Origin: Synechococcus sp. M44_DOE_062
Lineage (GTDB): Bacteria > Cyanobacteriota > Cyanobacteriia > Thermostichales > Thermostichaceae
Length of the DNA: 56,218 nt
Reading direction: 5' to 3'
Assembly: GCA_015295985.1 (NCBI GenBank)
Contig: DVDX01000061.1
Span: 1-56,218 of the forward strand
A model generated the notes under the pieces. It did not search any database. It was not told where the DNA came from and worked only from the letters and a program-made list of their open reading frames with translations. Numbering within the stretch: position 1 is the first letter of the stretch; every line of letters starts with the position of its first letter. Both the position numbers and the translations under genes were made by a program. Below, piece after piece: positions 24,519 through 34,130 of this stretch.

Positions 24519-27167
24519 GTGGACGCGCGCTACAATCCCCAGGCCATCGAGAGCAAGTGGCAGGCCCACTGGCGTGAAATCGGGCTGGATCGCACCCCAG
24601 AGCTGAAGGACGGGAGCCGCAAATTCTATGCCCTGTCTATGTTTCCCTATCCCAGCGGCAACCTGCACATGGGGCATGTGCGCAATTACACTATCACCGA
24701 TGTGATTGCTCGCTACAAGCGAATGCAGGGGTACGCGGTGTTGCACCCGATGGGCTGGGATGCCTTTGGCCTGCCGGCGGAGAATGCTGCCATCGACCGG
24801 GGGATCCCACCGGCCAAGTGGACCTACCAAAACATCGCCCAGATGCGGGATCAGTTGCAGCGGTTGGGCCTATCCTACGACTGGGAGCGGGAGATTACCA
24901 GTTGTTCGCCAGACTACTACAAGTGGACGCAGTGGATCTTCTTGCAGTTTTTGCAGGCGGGCTTGGCCTACCAAAAAGAGGCGGCGGTGAACTGGGATCC
25001 GGTGGATCAGACGGTGTTGGCCAACGAGCAGGTGGATGCGGAGGGGCGTTCTTGGAGATCCGGCGCCCTGGTGGAAAAGCGCATGCTCAAGCAGTGGTTT
25101 TTCAAAATCACCGCCTATGCCGACCAACTGCTGGCGGATCTGGAGAAGCTCTCCGGCTGGCCGGAGCGGGTGCGCACCATGCAGGAGAATTGGATTGGCC
25201 AATCGGTGGGGGCCAAGGTGATTTTCAAAACCGAGGCAGGGGATGAGTTGGCAGTGTTCACCACCCGGCCCGATACCCTTTGGGGGGCCACCTTCATGGT
25301 GATGTCGCCGGAGCACCCCTTGGTGGACAAGCTCACCACTGCCGAGCAACTGCAGGCCGTCAGAGCCTATCAAGCTCAGGCTGCTGCCCGCAGCGAGATC
25401 GAGCGTAGTGCCGAAGACCGGGAAAAAACGGGGGTTTGGACGGGATCCTACGCCATCAACCCCGTCAACCAAGAGCGGATCCCCATCTGGATTGCCGACT
25501 ATGTGTTGATGGGCTACGGTACGGGGGCCATCATGGCTGTGCCTGCCCACGACCAGCGGGATTTCGAGTTTGCCCGCAAGTTCGGCCTGCCCATTAAGCA
25601 GGTGGTGCAGCCGCCGGAGGGTTCCTTGTCCTCAGCGGATCGCGCCAGCGGGACGGAGTCCTTAGAGCTGCAGGCTGCTTGGACGGGGGAAGGGGTGATG
25701 ATCAACTCCGGCCCCCTAGACGGGATCCCGGTGGGCAAAGGCCCAGGGCAAAGCGTGGAAAGGGCCATCGCCTGGCTGGAAGCCCAGGGGCTGGGGGAAA
25801 AGCAGATCAACTACCGCCTACGGGATTGGCTGATCTCGCGGCAGCGCTATTGGGGTTGTCCCATCCCGGTGATCCATTGTCCCCAGTGTGGCATTGTGCC
25901 GGTGCCGGAGAAGGATCTGCCGGTGCTCTTGCCGGAGGATGTGGAGCTGACGGGGCGAGGGGGATCCCCGTTGGCCCAATTGGAGGACTGGGTGAAGGTG
26001 AAGTGCCCCACCTGTGGCACGGAAGCCCGCCGGGAAACCGATACCATGGACACCTTCATCTGCTCGTCGTGGTATTTCTTGCGCTTTAGCGATGCCCGCA
26101 ACGACCAAGAGATCTTCCGCAAAGACCGGGTGAACGCCTGGCTGCCCGTGGATCAGTACGTAGGTGGCATTGAGCATGCCATTCTGCACCTGCTCTATTC
26201 CCGCTTTTTTACCAAGGTGTTGCGGGATCGGGGGCTGCTGGATTTTGACGAGCCGTTCTTGCGTCTGCTCACCCAGGGCATGGTGCAAGGGCGCACTTAC
26301 TACAACCCCAACAAGTCCGGCAAGGATCGCTGGATCCCGGCAGCTCTGGTAAAGGATCCCGACAACCCCAGGGATCCGGAGACCGGCGAACCCCTGGAAG
26401 TGATCTACGCCACCATGTCCAAATCCAAGGGCAACGGCGTGGATCCTGAGGAGGTGCTAGCCCACTACGGGGCGGATACGGCCCGCATGTTTATCTTGTT
26501 CAAGGCCCCGCCGGAGAAGGATCTGGAGTGGGACGATGCCGATGTGGAAGGGCAATTTCGCTTTCTCAACCGCGTCTGGCGGCAGGTGTACGAGTTTGTC
26601 GTTCGCAGGGGCGGGACGGAGTCCCATTGGGGCGGGGTCTCAGAGCTGTTGCAGGCCAAGGTCGAGGTGGGATCCCTGACCAAGGGGGAAAGAGATTTGC
26701 GCCGGGCTATCCATACTGCCATCAAGGAAGTCAGCGAAGATCTAGAAAACGATTATCAATTCAACACCGCCATTGCCGAGCTGATGAAGCTGAGCAATGC
26801 TCTGGGGGAGGCTGGGATCCCGGATTCGCCGGTCTATGCAGAGGGGATCCGCACGCTGGTGTTGCTGATGGCGCCTTTTGCCCCTCACATTGCGGAGGAG
26901 CTGTGGCAGGCGCTGGGGGGCGCAGACTCGGTGCATCGGCAGTCTTGGCCCAGCTATGACCCAGCAGCGCTGGTGGCCGACACGGTGACCATTGTGATTC
27001 AGGTAAACGGCAAATTGCGCGGCTCGTTTGAGGCCCCTGCCGAGGTAACGCCGGAGGAGCAGGAACAGTTGGCCCTCCGGTCAGAAGCAGCGCAGAAATA
27101 CCTGGAAGGGGCAACGCCCAAAAAAGTGGTGGTGGTGCCGAAAAAGCTGGTTAACTTTGTCCTGTGA
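24519..27167 (+). CDS. leuS: Leucyl-tRNA synthetase
   Basis: 882-residue class I synthetase that charges tRNA-Leu. HIGH-type motif NLHMGHVRN near residue 48, KMSKS-type MSKSKGNGV near 634, a CP1 editing domain with [12 protein letters not shown] near 248, zinc-binding Cys pairs (CPQCG, CPTCG) near 450-490, and an anticodon-binding C-terminus. GTG 24519 fits the family start. Two stretches come from the window's interspersed repeat: [13 protein letters not shown] (about residues 370-383, in the editing domain) and RRGGTESHW (about 694-702). Both keep the frame and read GTES at the core. The 278 bp upstream hold no recognised RNA leader. Confidence 0.97.
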   Translation: MDARYNPQAIESKWQAHWREIGLDRTPELKDGSRKFYALSMFPYPSGNLHMGHVRNYTITDVIARYKRMQGYAVLHPMGWDAFGLPAENAAIDRGIPPAKWTYQNIAQMRDQLQRLGLSYDWEREITSCSPDYYKWTQWIFLQFLQAGLAYQKEAAVNWDPVDQTVLANEQVDAEGRSWRSGALVEKRMLKQWFFKITAYADQLLADLEKLSGWPERVRTMQENWIGQSVGAKVIFKTEAGDELAVFTTRPDTLWGATFMVMSPEHPLVDKLTTAEQLQAVRAYQAQAAARSEIERSAEDREKTGVWTGSYAINPVNQERIPIWIADYVLMGYGTGAIMAVPAHDQRDFEFARKFGLPIKQVVQPPEGSLSSADRASGTESLELQAAWTGEGVMINSGPLDGIPVGKGPGQSVERAIAWLEAQGLGEKQINYRLRDWLISRQRYWGCPIPVIHCPQCGIVPVPEKDLPVLLPEDVELTGRGGSPLAQLEDWVKVKCPTCGTEARRETDTMDTFICSSWYFLRFSDARNDQEIFRKDRVNAWLPVDQYVGGIEHAILHLLYSRFFTKVLRDRGLLDFDEPFLRLLTQGMVQGRTYYNPNKSGKDRWIPAALVKDPDNPRDPETGEPLEVIYATMSKSKGNGVDPEEVLAHYGADTARMFILFKAPPEKDLEWDDADVEGQFRFLNRVWRQVYEFVVRRGGTESHWGGVSELLQAKVEVGSLTKGERDLRRAIHTAIKEVSEDLENDYQFNTAIAELMKLSNALGEAGIPDSPVYAEGIRTLVLLMAPFAPHIAEELWQALGGADSVHRQSWPSYDPAALVADTVTIVIQVNGKLRGSFEAPAEVTPEEQEQLALRSEAAQKYLEGATPKKVVVVPKKLVNFVL
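25636..25664 (-). repeat. 29-bp interspersed repeat inside leuS (copy B)
   Basis: On the minus strand it matches the intergenic copy A (27280-27308) at 25 of 29 bases, including AAGGACTCCGTCCCGCT. It adds no stop or frameshift to leuS. Confidence 0.8.
26599..26627 (-). repeat. 29-bp interspersed repeat inside leuS (copy C)
   Basis: On the minus strand it matches copy A at about 21 of 29 bases; GGACTCCGTCCCGC and the later GCGAACG are kept. Same reading frame relative to the repeat as copy B. Confidence 0.6.
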
Positions 27168-27279
27168 CATACTCCCGCACTCATGCTGACGCAAAGCGCT
27201 ATGCCTACGGCACCCTGACGGGAACCGCGCCGCTAAAGCGGTCGCGCCGCGTTGCGTAGCAATAAAGAGGGCGGGGCTT

Positions 27280-27308
27280 CAAGGACTCCGTCCCGCTAGC
27301 GCGAACGG
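27280..27308 (+). repeat. 29-bp interspersed repeat, intergenic reference copy A
   Basis: Begins CAAGGACTCCGTCC and continues CGCTAGCGCGAACGG. Used here as the reference for copies B (25636), C (26599), D (52533), E (1436) and F (about 54527). Confidence 0.8.
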
Positions 27309-27449
27309 CGGTCTAGCTAACGGCGGGCCTGGCCAAAATGCTTCGCACTGCTGACGCGAACACCCAGCTCAACCAGTCCGGCAATGCTGACATCATTCGC
27401 GATGCTGCAGAGGCAAGCCGGTTGCAACTGGGCTCTCCCTCCGGCCTGA

Positions 27450-27582
27450 GGTGTGCGGGCAGCAGCTCTGGATTGGGATCCAAGCCCAGCCAGAGGCAGC
27501 TCTGGTTGTACTCACCCACTTGTCGCTGAAACTCACCCCATGTCTTTTCACATGCAACGGTTATCTCCTTAGCTTTTCTCAT
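27450..27582 (-). pseudogene. 5' remnant of an orotidine-5'-phosphate decarboxylase-like gene
   Basis: From an in-frame start near 27582, the minus strand reads KTWGEFQRQVGEYNQSCL, then WLGLDPNPELLPAHLRPEG. This resembles the first strand of type-2 OMP decarboxylase (PyrF), where a V/I-G-L-D-P-(x)-P-E-x-L-P motif holds the catalytic-site Asp. After PAHLR the resemblance ends, and the frame enters sequence unlike PyrF that leads into the repeat-rich DNA. The rest of the enzyme (about 230 residues) is missing, so this looks like a truncated gene end. The motif is short, so chance similarity remains possible. Confidence 0.45.
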
Positions 27583-27707
27583 TGGGCGCTGTTCTTGGCC
27601 CAAATTCTCTCCGTTGGGATCCCTTCTCGGCAGGCCAAGGTTCGAGCCCGATTGAGCCCATAGTGAGGTTATGCTGGACGGAGTACCGTACCCATCCCCC
27701 TGTTGCC

Positions 27708-29099
27708 ATGCGAGACCTTCTGCGCGACATCCTTCGGGACTGTTCTGGCTTTGTGGAACTGCGCTACCACAGCAAAGTCTTTCGCAGCGTCACTGCCGAG
27801 AAGGGTCGTCTTGAGCGCACCACGGTTCGTCGCCGTTCTGGAGTAGGGGTGCGGGTGTTGGAAGCAGGTACTTGGGGCTTTGCTGCCACTGGGGATCCCT
27901 CGCCGGCTGCCATTCGGGAGGCCATTGCTGAAGCTCGCCGTGCTGCCCAAGCCAGTGCCGACTACCGCAAACAAAAGCTGGGAGCCCTGCCCAGTGTGCG
28001 GCTGGCTCAAGGGGAGTTCTGCGAGCCCGGTGTGAAGGAGGTGCTGAATAAGCCGCTGGAGGCGAAGATCCAGTTGGCTTTGGAAACCGAGGCACAGGCC
28101 CGGCAGGCTTCCCACCAAATTAGCTCCGCCAGTTGCACCTATAACGAGATCTACGAGGAAAAAGCGATTGTCACCACCGATGGGGCGGATGTAGCCTTTC
28201 GTCTGGTGCGCCCCGAGCTGCGAGTTCAAGCGGTGGCCGAAGCTGCTGGCCAGCTCAGCAGTGGCTCCGAGGCCATCGGGGTAACAGGGGGGTGGGATTG
28301 CCTGTTCCGCTCGGATCCCTTGCAGATGGCGGAAAAGGCGGCTGCTACCGCTGTTGATTTGTTGTCCGCGGGCTACGCAGAAGGGGGATGGGCCACGGTT
28401 ATTCTGTCGCCTTCCATCGTGGGGCTGCTGGTGCACGAGGCCATTGGCCACACTGTCGAGGCGGATTTTGTCCTGGCAGGTTCTGTGGCTGCCGGCAAGC
28501 TGGGGCAGCGGGTGGCCAGCGACTTGGTTACCCTCAAAGACTCCGGCCATTCGGAGTTTATGCCGGGGGCAGGGGGAACCCTTCCTGTGGATGACGAGGG
28601 CGTTCCTACCCAAAGCACCACCATCATCCAAAACGGCATTCTGGTCAGCTATCTCCACAACCGCGAAACTGCCGCCCACTTTGGCGTGGAGCCCACCGGC
28701 AATGCTCGTGCCTGGGAATATGCCGATGAGCCTTTGATCCGCATGCGCAACACCTTCATCGAGCCCGGATCCCAAACGCTGGAGGAAATCATCGCCAGCA
28801 CCCCCGATGGCTACTTCCTGGATGGGGCCAGGAACGGGCAGGCGGACTCCACCGGCGAGTTTATGTTTGGCGTAGAGCGGGCCTACCGCATTCGCAATGG
28901 CAAGCTGGCGGAGTTGCTGCGCGGTGTCACCATCACCGGCAATGCTTTTGAGGTGTTGCAATCGGTGGATGCCGTCTCGCGGGACTTCCTGTGGGACTTG
29001 GGATCCGGCCATTGCGGCAAGGGTCAACCGGCTAAGGTGGATGCAGGGGGCCCCTACATTCGCTGTCGGGCCATTGTGGGTGGTCAGCAGCCTGTGTAG
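27708..29099 (+). CDS. tldD: TldD family metalloprotease
   Basis: About 463 residues from ATG 27708. TldD, normally with TldE/PmbA, degrades unfolded peptides and in some bacteria matures modified peptides. The zinc motif H-E-A-I-G-H (VHEAIGHTVEADFV) lies near residue 244 and is typical of TldD rather than TldE. Other signatures are GTLPVDDEGVPTQ near 294 and RMRNTFIEPG near 345. No TldE partner is adjacent, so it is presumably elsewhere. The longer frame from 27582 adds residues unlike the family. Confidence 0.93.
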   Translation: MRDLLRDILRDCSGFVELRYHSKVFRSVTAEKGRLERTTVRRRSGVGVRVLEAGTWGFAATGDPSPAAIREAIAEARRAAQASADYRKQKLGALPSVRLAQGEFCEPGVKEVLNKPLEAKIQLALETEAQARQASHQISSASCTYNEIYEEKAIVTTDGADVAFRLVRPELRVQAVAEAAGQLSSGSEAIGVTGGWDCLFRSDPLQMAEKAAATAVDLLSAGYAEGGWATVILSPSIVGLLVHEAIGHTVEADFVLAGSVAAGKLGQRVASDLVTLKDSGHSEFMPGAGGTLPVDDEGVPTQSTTIIQNGILVSYLHNRETAAHFGVEPTGNARAWEYADEPLIRMRNTFIEPGSQTLEEIIASTPDGYFLDGARNGQADSTGEFMFGVERAYRIRNGKLAELLRGVTITGNAFEVLQSVDAVSRDFLWDLGSGHCGKGQPAKVDAGGPYIRCRAIVGGQQPV

Positions 29100-29220
29100 C
29101 TATTCCCTTGGCGCTTCGCGCTGCCATGGGCGACTCCCGGCTCCGCTTCTATGGGGAGAGAGGAGATGGGGATCCAAGGGCTGTGGAAAGCGGTTGGGGA
29201 TACTTTGGAGCAACCAGAAG

Positions 29221-30549
29221 CTAGGCAACCCGCAGAACTAACCGGTCTGCTTCCCACTGTCGAAATAGGTTGAGAAGGTGGTCGGCTCTCTCTTCGTGGG
29301 TAGCCAGGATCTCAGCGCCAGAGCGGGCTTGATTGGCCAAGGGCAGCAGCAGCTCCACCACTTGGTAGCGGGTAGAGGCCATCATCTTGCCAGGGATCCG
29401 GGCAACGGGCCAGAAAATATCCATCTTCTGGGTCAGGATCTGGGCTGGATCCAGCTTGCCCAACAGGTCTGAAAAGGGGATTTTTTGATCCCAGTAGCGC
29501 ACGCTGCCATAGCGGACGAACAAGGGGTTGAGTTGCCAGCGGGATCCCTTAAAAAATTCGGCTGTAAAGGGATCCCAAGTTGTTATCTTTTGACCTTGAT
29601 GGCAGCACCAAAAAAGATTTTGTGTGTGATAGAGAGGCTCCAAATACTCAATGACCCGCAGTTGGTCGATGCGAGCGAGGGCCTCGTAGCGGCGGTGAAA
29701 CTCCAGGTGGGTGGCAGCAATCAACGACCTGGCGTTCCAATAGTCCAGGTAGGGGGCTACATCGATAAACTCCAGCCCGGCCTGGGCCACCAGGTCAGGG
29801 ATCTCACCGATGTCAAAAGGAATGTCGTTGGCGTGGAAGAAGTTATCGACGATGTTCTCATCTGGTAAATAGTATTCCTCGTGGGCCTTGGCATGCCAAG
29901 CCAGCATGGAAGCAGGATGAGCTGCCTTTAACAATTGCCGCACAAATTCGATCTTTTCCGGGGTTGCAGGTGGGGTGATGCCCAACAACTCCAAAGCCCG
30001 CCGAATGCGGTACAGATGCCAACGGCCTGAATGGTTGTAGAGCATCAGCGCCATCACCCCATCGGGAGCCAACCGCGATGCCAGATTGCTCAAAGCCTTC
30101 ACCGGATCTGCGGTGTGGTGAATCACGCCGTAGGAGCTGATCATGTCGAAGCTGCCCTCGGGCCAAGTAGAAGGATCCAGCAGATCCCCGTACTGCACAG
30201 AGCAGTTGCGTAGGCCGTGGTGCTTAATTCGCTTCTGGGCAATCTCTAGAGCCGGGCGACTGATGTCGATCCCGACCACTGACCCATAGCCGGGGTTGCT
30301 GGCAACAATGCCATGCAGCTCCCAGCCGGTGCCACACCCTGCCACCAAAAACCTGGCTCCTGTGGGCTCTTGCAGCCTACGGGTGCGGGCGTACTGGGCC
30401 AAGGTATAGCTGCCCAGACTGGAGAAGCCCTCAAAGGGTCGGTCGTAAGGAATAGGAGGATAGGGGAACGTCTCGTACTGGGCCTGCACTGCCTGGGTAA
30501 TCTCGGCTTCGCTCACCAAAAGCACTTCCTCCCACGTATTCCCCCCCAT
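29221..30549 (-). CDS. Class I SAM-dependent methyltransferase
   Basis: About 442 residues from ATG 30549. The N-terminal half has a YETFPYPPIPYDRP lead, then motif I LVAGCGTGWELHG, motif II VVGIDISRPALEIA and SSYGVIHHTADPVKAL, a Methyltransf_11/25 fold. The C-terminal half (about 200 residues) contains YYLPDENIVDNFFHANDIPF and later YLEPLYHTQNLF; it resembles the uncharacterised long bacterial methyltransferases that have an added alpha domain. Substrate unknown. It runs in the same direction as lpdA, whose stop lies 48 bp upstream, so co-transcription is likely. Confidence 0.85.
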   Translation of the reverse strand: MGGNTWEEVLLVSEAEITQAVQAQYETFPYPPIPYDRPFEGFSSLGSYTLAQYARTRRLQEPTGARFLVAGCGTGWELHGIVASNPGYGSVVGIDISRPALEIAQKRIKHHGLRNCSVQYGDLLDPSTWPEGSFDMISSYGVIHHTADPVKALSNLASRLAPDGVMALMLYNHSGRWHLYRIRRALELLGITPPATPEKIEFVRQLLKAAHPASMLAWHAKAHEEYYLPDENIVDNFFHANDIPFDIGEIPDLVAQAGLEFIDVAPYLDYWNARSLIAATHLEFHRRYEALARIDQLRVIEYLEPLYHTQNLFWCCHQGQKITTWDPFTAEFFKGSRWQLNPLFVRYGSVRYWDQKIPFSDLLGKLDPAQILTQKMDIFWPVARIPGKMMASTRYQVVELLLPLANQARSGAEILATHEERADHLLNLFRQWEADRLVLRVA

Positions 30550-30597
30550 CCTACGGTTTTCTTGAGGCTTTGAGCAGGGAGATCTTCCCAACCGTCG

Positions 30598-31980
30598 CTA
30601 AGTCCCTGCCAGAGCGTGGGCAGCCCGCTTGTAGGCTTCCTCCAGCGTCTCTGCCAAGGTGGGGTGAACATGCACCAAGCCGACCAGTTCTCGCACCGTG
30701 GCCCGGCGAGCAATTGCCTGAGCCGCCTCGTGGATCAAATCCGCTGCATGTGCCCCCAAGATGTGGGATCCCAGCAATAGGCCAGTGCTCTTGTCAAAGA
30801 CCAGCTTGACCATGCCCTCTGTCTCTCCCGAAGCAATGGCCTTGGAGTTGCCGCCAAAGTAAGTTCGCACCGTGCCCACGCTGTAGCCTTCTTCCTTAGC
30901 CTGAGGTTCGGTCAGCCCTACAAAGCCCATTTCCGGGTGGGTGAACACCGCTGCGGGAATGCTGAGGTAGTCCATGTAGGCGGTGCGGCCACAGATGTTT
31001 TCCACGGCCACTCTCCCCTGGGCTGCTGCTGCGTGGGCCAACATCATTTTGCCCGTCACATCCCCGATGGCCCAAAGGTGGGGCAAATCGGTGGCCATGC
31101 GGCTATCGACGGGAATAAACCCCCGTTTGCCGGTGTCGATGCCCAGCTCGGCCAAGCCCAGCCCCTCTGAGACCGGGATCCGACCGGCGGCCACCAAGCA
31201 GCCATCTACTTGCAGCGTCTCCCCATTGGACAGGTGAATCGTCACCGGCTGGCCGGGGATCACCTGCTGGGCCAACACACCCACAAAGGTTTGGATGGAG
31301 CGGGGCTTAATCAGCACTCGCTGGGCCAGGCGGGCAATGTCTGGGTCAAAAGCCGGCATGAGGGTCTCTAGAGCTTCGATGAGGATCACCTGGGATCCCA
31401 GGGCGGTGTAGATGTCGGCAAACTCCTGGCCGATGTAGCCGCTGCCGATAATGGCCAGCCGCTCCGGGACCCACTCCAGCCGCACTGCCTCATCGCTGGT
31501 GAACACCGTCCGTCCATCCACCTCGATGCCGGGGGGCACAAAGGGCCGGGAGCCCGTAGCGAGAATAACATCCTGCGCCGTGTAGGTATGGGATCCCTTC
31601 TCTCCCTGAACTTCTACCTGCTGGGGTGCCACCAACTTGCCTCGCCCCCGCAGGATTGTCACCCCCAGCTTCTCCAGCGAGCGGGTCATGTCGGCGCGGA
31701 TCTTCTCCACCACCTGGGCGGCATGATTGGCGATGGCTCCTCGGTTCACCTGAAGGGATCCCACTTGGATGCCCAGCTCAGAGCTGTGTTGCAGTTCCCG
31801 CAGGCGTCCTGAGGCAGCCAGCAGAGCCTTGGAGGGGATGCAGCCGCGGTTGATGCAGGTGCCGCCCATTTCTGCACCTTCGACGATGGCGGTTTTCAGG
31901 CCGGATTCGACAGCATGCAAAGCAGCGCCGTGACCGCCGACGCCGGCACCGATGATGATCAAGTCAAAATCGAAGCTCAT
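30598..31980 (-). CDS. lpdA: Dihydrolipoyl dehydrogenase (E3)
   Basis: 460-residue flavoprotein that re-oxidises lipoamide in pyruvate dehydrogenase and the glycine cleavage complex. It shows the N-terminal FAD motif DLIIIGAGVGGHGAA, the redox disulphide GGTCINRGCIPSKALL (Cys about 42 and 47), the NAD motif LAIIGSGYIGQEFADI near 180, WAIGDVTGKMMLAHAAAAQG near 315, and the C-terminal catalytic His-Glu pair in VHVHPTLAETLEEA. ATG 31980 is favoured over 32007 because the flavin strand begins directly after it. Divergent from the HAD gene. Confidence 0.95.
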   Translation of the reverse strand: MSFDFDLIIIGAGVGGHGAALHAVESGLKTAIVEGAEMGGTCINRGCIPSKALLAASGRLRELQHSSELGIQVGSLQVNRGAIANHAAQVVEKIRADMTRSLEKLGVTILRGRGKLVAPQQVEVQGEKGSHTYTAQDVILATGSRPFVPPGIEVDGRTVFTSDEAVRLEWVPERLAIIGSGYIGQEFADIYTALGSQVILIEALETLMPAFDPDIARLAQRVLIKPRSIQTFVGVLAQQVIPGQPVTIHLSNGETLQVDGCLVAAGRIPVSEGLGLAELGIDTGKRGFIPVDSRMATDLPHLWAIGDVTGKMMLAHAAAAQGRVAVENICGRTAYMDYLSIPAAVFTHPEMGFVGLTEPQAKEEGYSVGTVRTYFGGNSKAIASGETEGMVKLVFDKSTGLLLGSHILGAHAADLIHEAAQAIARRATVRELVGLVHVHPTLAETLEEAYKRAAHALAGT

Positions 31981-32105
31981 GGCGAGATTGGATAACCGGT
32001 GCTTCATTCTCTCATCTTGTCGGCCTTCCCGGAAACCGGGCTGAGAGCACCCAAACCATGGGGTAGCATAGGGTCGCTTGTAGCTGGGTGGGAGCGGGGG
32101 TACGC

Positions 32106-32888
32106 ATGGAACTGCAAGCTTTGATTTTCGATGTGGACGGCACGCTGGCGGATACGGAGCGGGATGGCCATCGCGTGGCCTTTAACGCCGCCTTTGCCGA
32201 GGCAGGGCTGGACTGGCACTGGTCGGTGGAGCTGTACGGCCAGCTCTTGGCCATTACGGGAGGTAAAGAGCGCATTCGCCACTTTATCGACACCATTCAG
32301 CCGCCGCTGCCCCCTGGGGAAGATCTGGTGGCTCTGATTGCCCGGCTGCACCAGGCCAAAACCCGCCACTACACGGCTCTGTTGGCCCAGGGAGGGATCC
32401 CTTTGCGCACGGGTGTTCAGCGGCTGCTGCAGGAAGCCAATGCTGCTGGGATCCGCTTGGCCATTGCCACCACCACCACGCCGGAAAACGTGACGGCCCT
32501 TTTGGAGCACACGTTGCCGGAGAGCCTGAGCTGGTTTGAAGTGATTGCTGCCGGAGATATTGTCCCCGCCAAAAAGCCTGCTCCCGATATTTACCACTAC
32601 GTCCTGGAGCGGACGGGGCTGCCCCCACAAGCCTGCCTTGCCTTTGAAGACTCGGAGAATGGGCTGCGCTCTGCCCAACAAGCGGGGATCCCCACTGTGG
32701 TGACAGTAAACGACTATACTCGGGATCAGGATTTTTCCGGGGCAGCTTTGGTGTTGGATCACCTAGGAGATCCTGAGAACCCCTTTCGGGTGTTGGCGGG
32801 AACGGTGGGATCCCACCGCTACTTCACCCTGGAGTTGGCCCGACAGGTACATGCTCAAGTTGCCCGGTCGGGAGGGAGAAGCTCATGA
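32106..32888 (+). CDS. CbbY-like HAD-superfamily phosphatase
   Basis: About 260 residues. HAD motif I is ALIFDVDGTLADTERDGH at residues 5-22, with both Asp present; motif II is in AIATTTTPENV; the motif III Lys is in DIVPAKKPAPDIYHYVLE; motif IV is FEDSENGLRSAQQAGI. CbbY-type enzymes dephosphorylate sugar phosphates such as xylulose-1,5-bisphosphate, a Rubisco inhibitor. That role fits a carbon-fixing host but is inferred. ATG 32106. Its stop overlaps the ATG of the M28 peptidase by 4 bp. Confidence 0.88.
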   Translation: MELQALIFDVDGTLADTERDGHRVAFNAAFAEAGLDWHWSVELYGQLLAITGGKERIRHFIDTIQPPLPPGEDLVALIARLHQAKTRHYTALLAQGGIPLRTGVQRLLQEANAAGIRLAIATTTTPENVTALLEHTLPESLSWFEVIAAGDIVPAKKPAPDIYHYVLERTGLPPQACLAFEDSENGLRSAQQAGIPTVVTVNDYTRDQDFSGAALVLDHLGDPENPFRVLAGTVGSHRYFTLELARQVHAQVARSGGRSS

Positions 32889-33739
32889 TGGCGTCAGATC
32901 TCCAAGACCTGCGGCAGCGCTTGGAGGCGCACCTGCAGCAAGTGGCCCAGCCCCGCGATCCCGACTGGTCGCCCTTGGGCCATCACCAGGTGGAGCGCTA
33001 CATCCAAGAGCAGCTTTCTAGGTGGGGATCCCTGGAGTCTTTCCCCTTTGAGGCCGATGGCTGCCTGCACCGCAACTGGATCTTGAAATTGCCGGGATCC
33101 CGTTCTGGCCGCCAGCCCATCCTCATGGGAGCCCACTTTGACGCTGCCCCGGCAACCCCCGGAGCTGATGACAACGCCAGCGGCATAGCGGTGTTGCTGG
33201 AATTGGCCCGCCATTTTGCCGCCAACCCTGCCCCTTCCCCCCTGTGGCTGGTGGCTTTTGACCTGGAGGAGCGGGGGATGGTAGGTAGCAGAGCCTATGC
33301 CCAGTTTCTTCAACGTCAGAGGCAGCCTCTACGGCTGATGCTGTCTTTGGAAATGTTGGGCTACCGGGATCCCACCCCTGGATCCCAACGCTACCCCGCT
33401 GGCCTTGAGAAGCTTTACCCCAACCGGGGAGATTACATCGGCCTCATTGGCAACTGGCTCACCTGGGGGGATCTGCTCAAGCTGCAGCGTAGTTTCCAAA
33501 AAGCGGGGATCCCTTGTTGTTGGTTGTTAGCCGGGCAGCGAGGCTTGATCCTGCCTGCTACTCGCCTGAGCGATCACTCCCCCTTTTGGGATGCGGGATA
33601 CCCTGCCATTATGGTTACCGACACCGCTTTCTTGCGCAACCCCCACTACCACAAGCTGAGCGATACCTTGGAAACCCTAGATCAAGATTTCCTGACGGGG
33701 GTCTGCCAGGGCTTGATGGCCGGGATCCGCTCGCTGTAA
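32885..33739 (+). CDS. M28 family zinc aminopeptidase-like protein
   Basis: 284 residues with the M28 metal-site order: His-Asp in GAHFDAAPATPGADDNASG (first His and bridging Asp), Glu pair in AFDLEERGMVGSRAYAQ, Glu in LSLEMLGY, and a late His in NPHYHKLSDTLETLD. No signal peptide is evident, unlike many secreted M28 enzymes, so it may act in the cytoplasm. ATG 32885 sits in an ATGA overlap with the HAD gene, which indicates coupled translation. Substrate unknown. Confidence 0.88.
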   Translation: MMASDLQDLRQRLEAHLQQVAQPRDPDWSPLGHHQVERYIQEQLSRWGSLESFPFEADGCLHRNWILKLPGSRSGRQPILMGAHFDAAPATPGADDNASGIAVLLELARHFAANPAPSPLWLVAFDLEERGMVGSRAYAQFLQRQRQPLRLMLSLEMLGYRDPTPGSQRYPAGLEKLYPNRGDYIGLIGNWLTWGDLLKLQRSFQKAGIPCCWLLAGQRGLILPATRLSDHSPFWDAGYPAIMVTDTAFLRNPHYHKLSDTLETLDQDFLTGVCQGLMAGIRSL

Positions 33740-34130
33740 CTCTTCCAAACACCCCAGTCCTTCCAGCAACAAGTAGCGTGCGTTGAGCCCTAACTCCCCC
33801 CTCCCGGAAGGAAAGAGGCTGGGGGTGAGGGTAGAATTGGCACCCTCAGTACGGAGATTTCTCCAGGGGGTTCGCGATTCTTCGACTGGGTCTTCCTGCG
33901 GAGAAGAGAGACAATAGACAGAGGTGAGGAAGAAGGCAAGGAAGAGAAGACTTTCCACTCCTGCTGCAGGAGGAGTCGGTTTTATAAGCACCTTTGCCTA
34001 TGCTTCCAGAGAGTGAGTGCCTGCTGCCTTCCAAGGAAGAGCGCAAACTGCGAGAGCGGATCCAACGCTCCTTGACCGCAGCATCCCTGTAGGCAACCCC
34101 CATCTCAAGACCCAGCTTTTTGGTAAACCT
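33740..34130. other. 391-bp intergenic region before dnaJ
   Basis: Contains one degenerate copy of a pyrimidine/purine mirror-like intergenic repeat (33789-33831) and, further right, A/G-rich sequence. Short open frames exist, including an upstream extension of dnaJ from 34017, but none looks coding. No clear promoter seen. Confidence 0.4.
33789..33831. repeat. Degenerate CCTCCC...GGGGGTGAGGG intergenic repeat (copy 1)
   Basis: A C/T-rich arm (CTAACTCCCCCCTCCC) followed by a G-rich arm (GGCTGGGGGTGAGGG). Related arrangements occur at 36164-36201 and 49199-49232, all just after gene ends. Confidence 0.45.

Larger units (their letters stand above)
27168..27707. other. 540-bp repeat-rich gap between leuS and tldD
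   Basis: Left part (27180-27330): GC-rich short inverted and direct repeats, such as CCGCT-AA-AGCGG near 27230 and AACGGCGG repeated at 27304 and 27320, plus repeat copy A. Right part: the 5' remnant of a minus-strand gene (see separate entry). No intact gene recognised. Confidence 0.55.

Noticed and set aside
27182-27300. Structured RNA in the GC-rich part of the leuS-tldD gap
   Set aside because: Short stems are present but no known RNA layout; repeat debris is the simpler reading.
27669-29027. 452-codon minus-strand frame opposite tldD
   Set aside because: A shadow of tldD codon bias; the tldD frame has the zinc motif and full family length.
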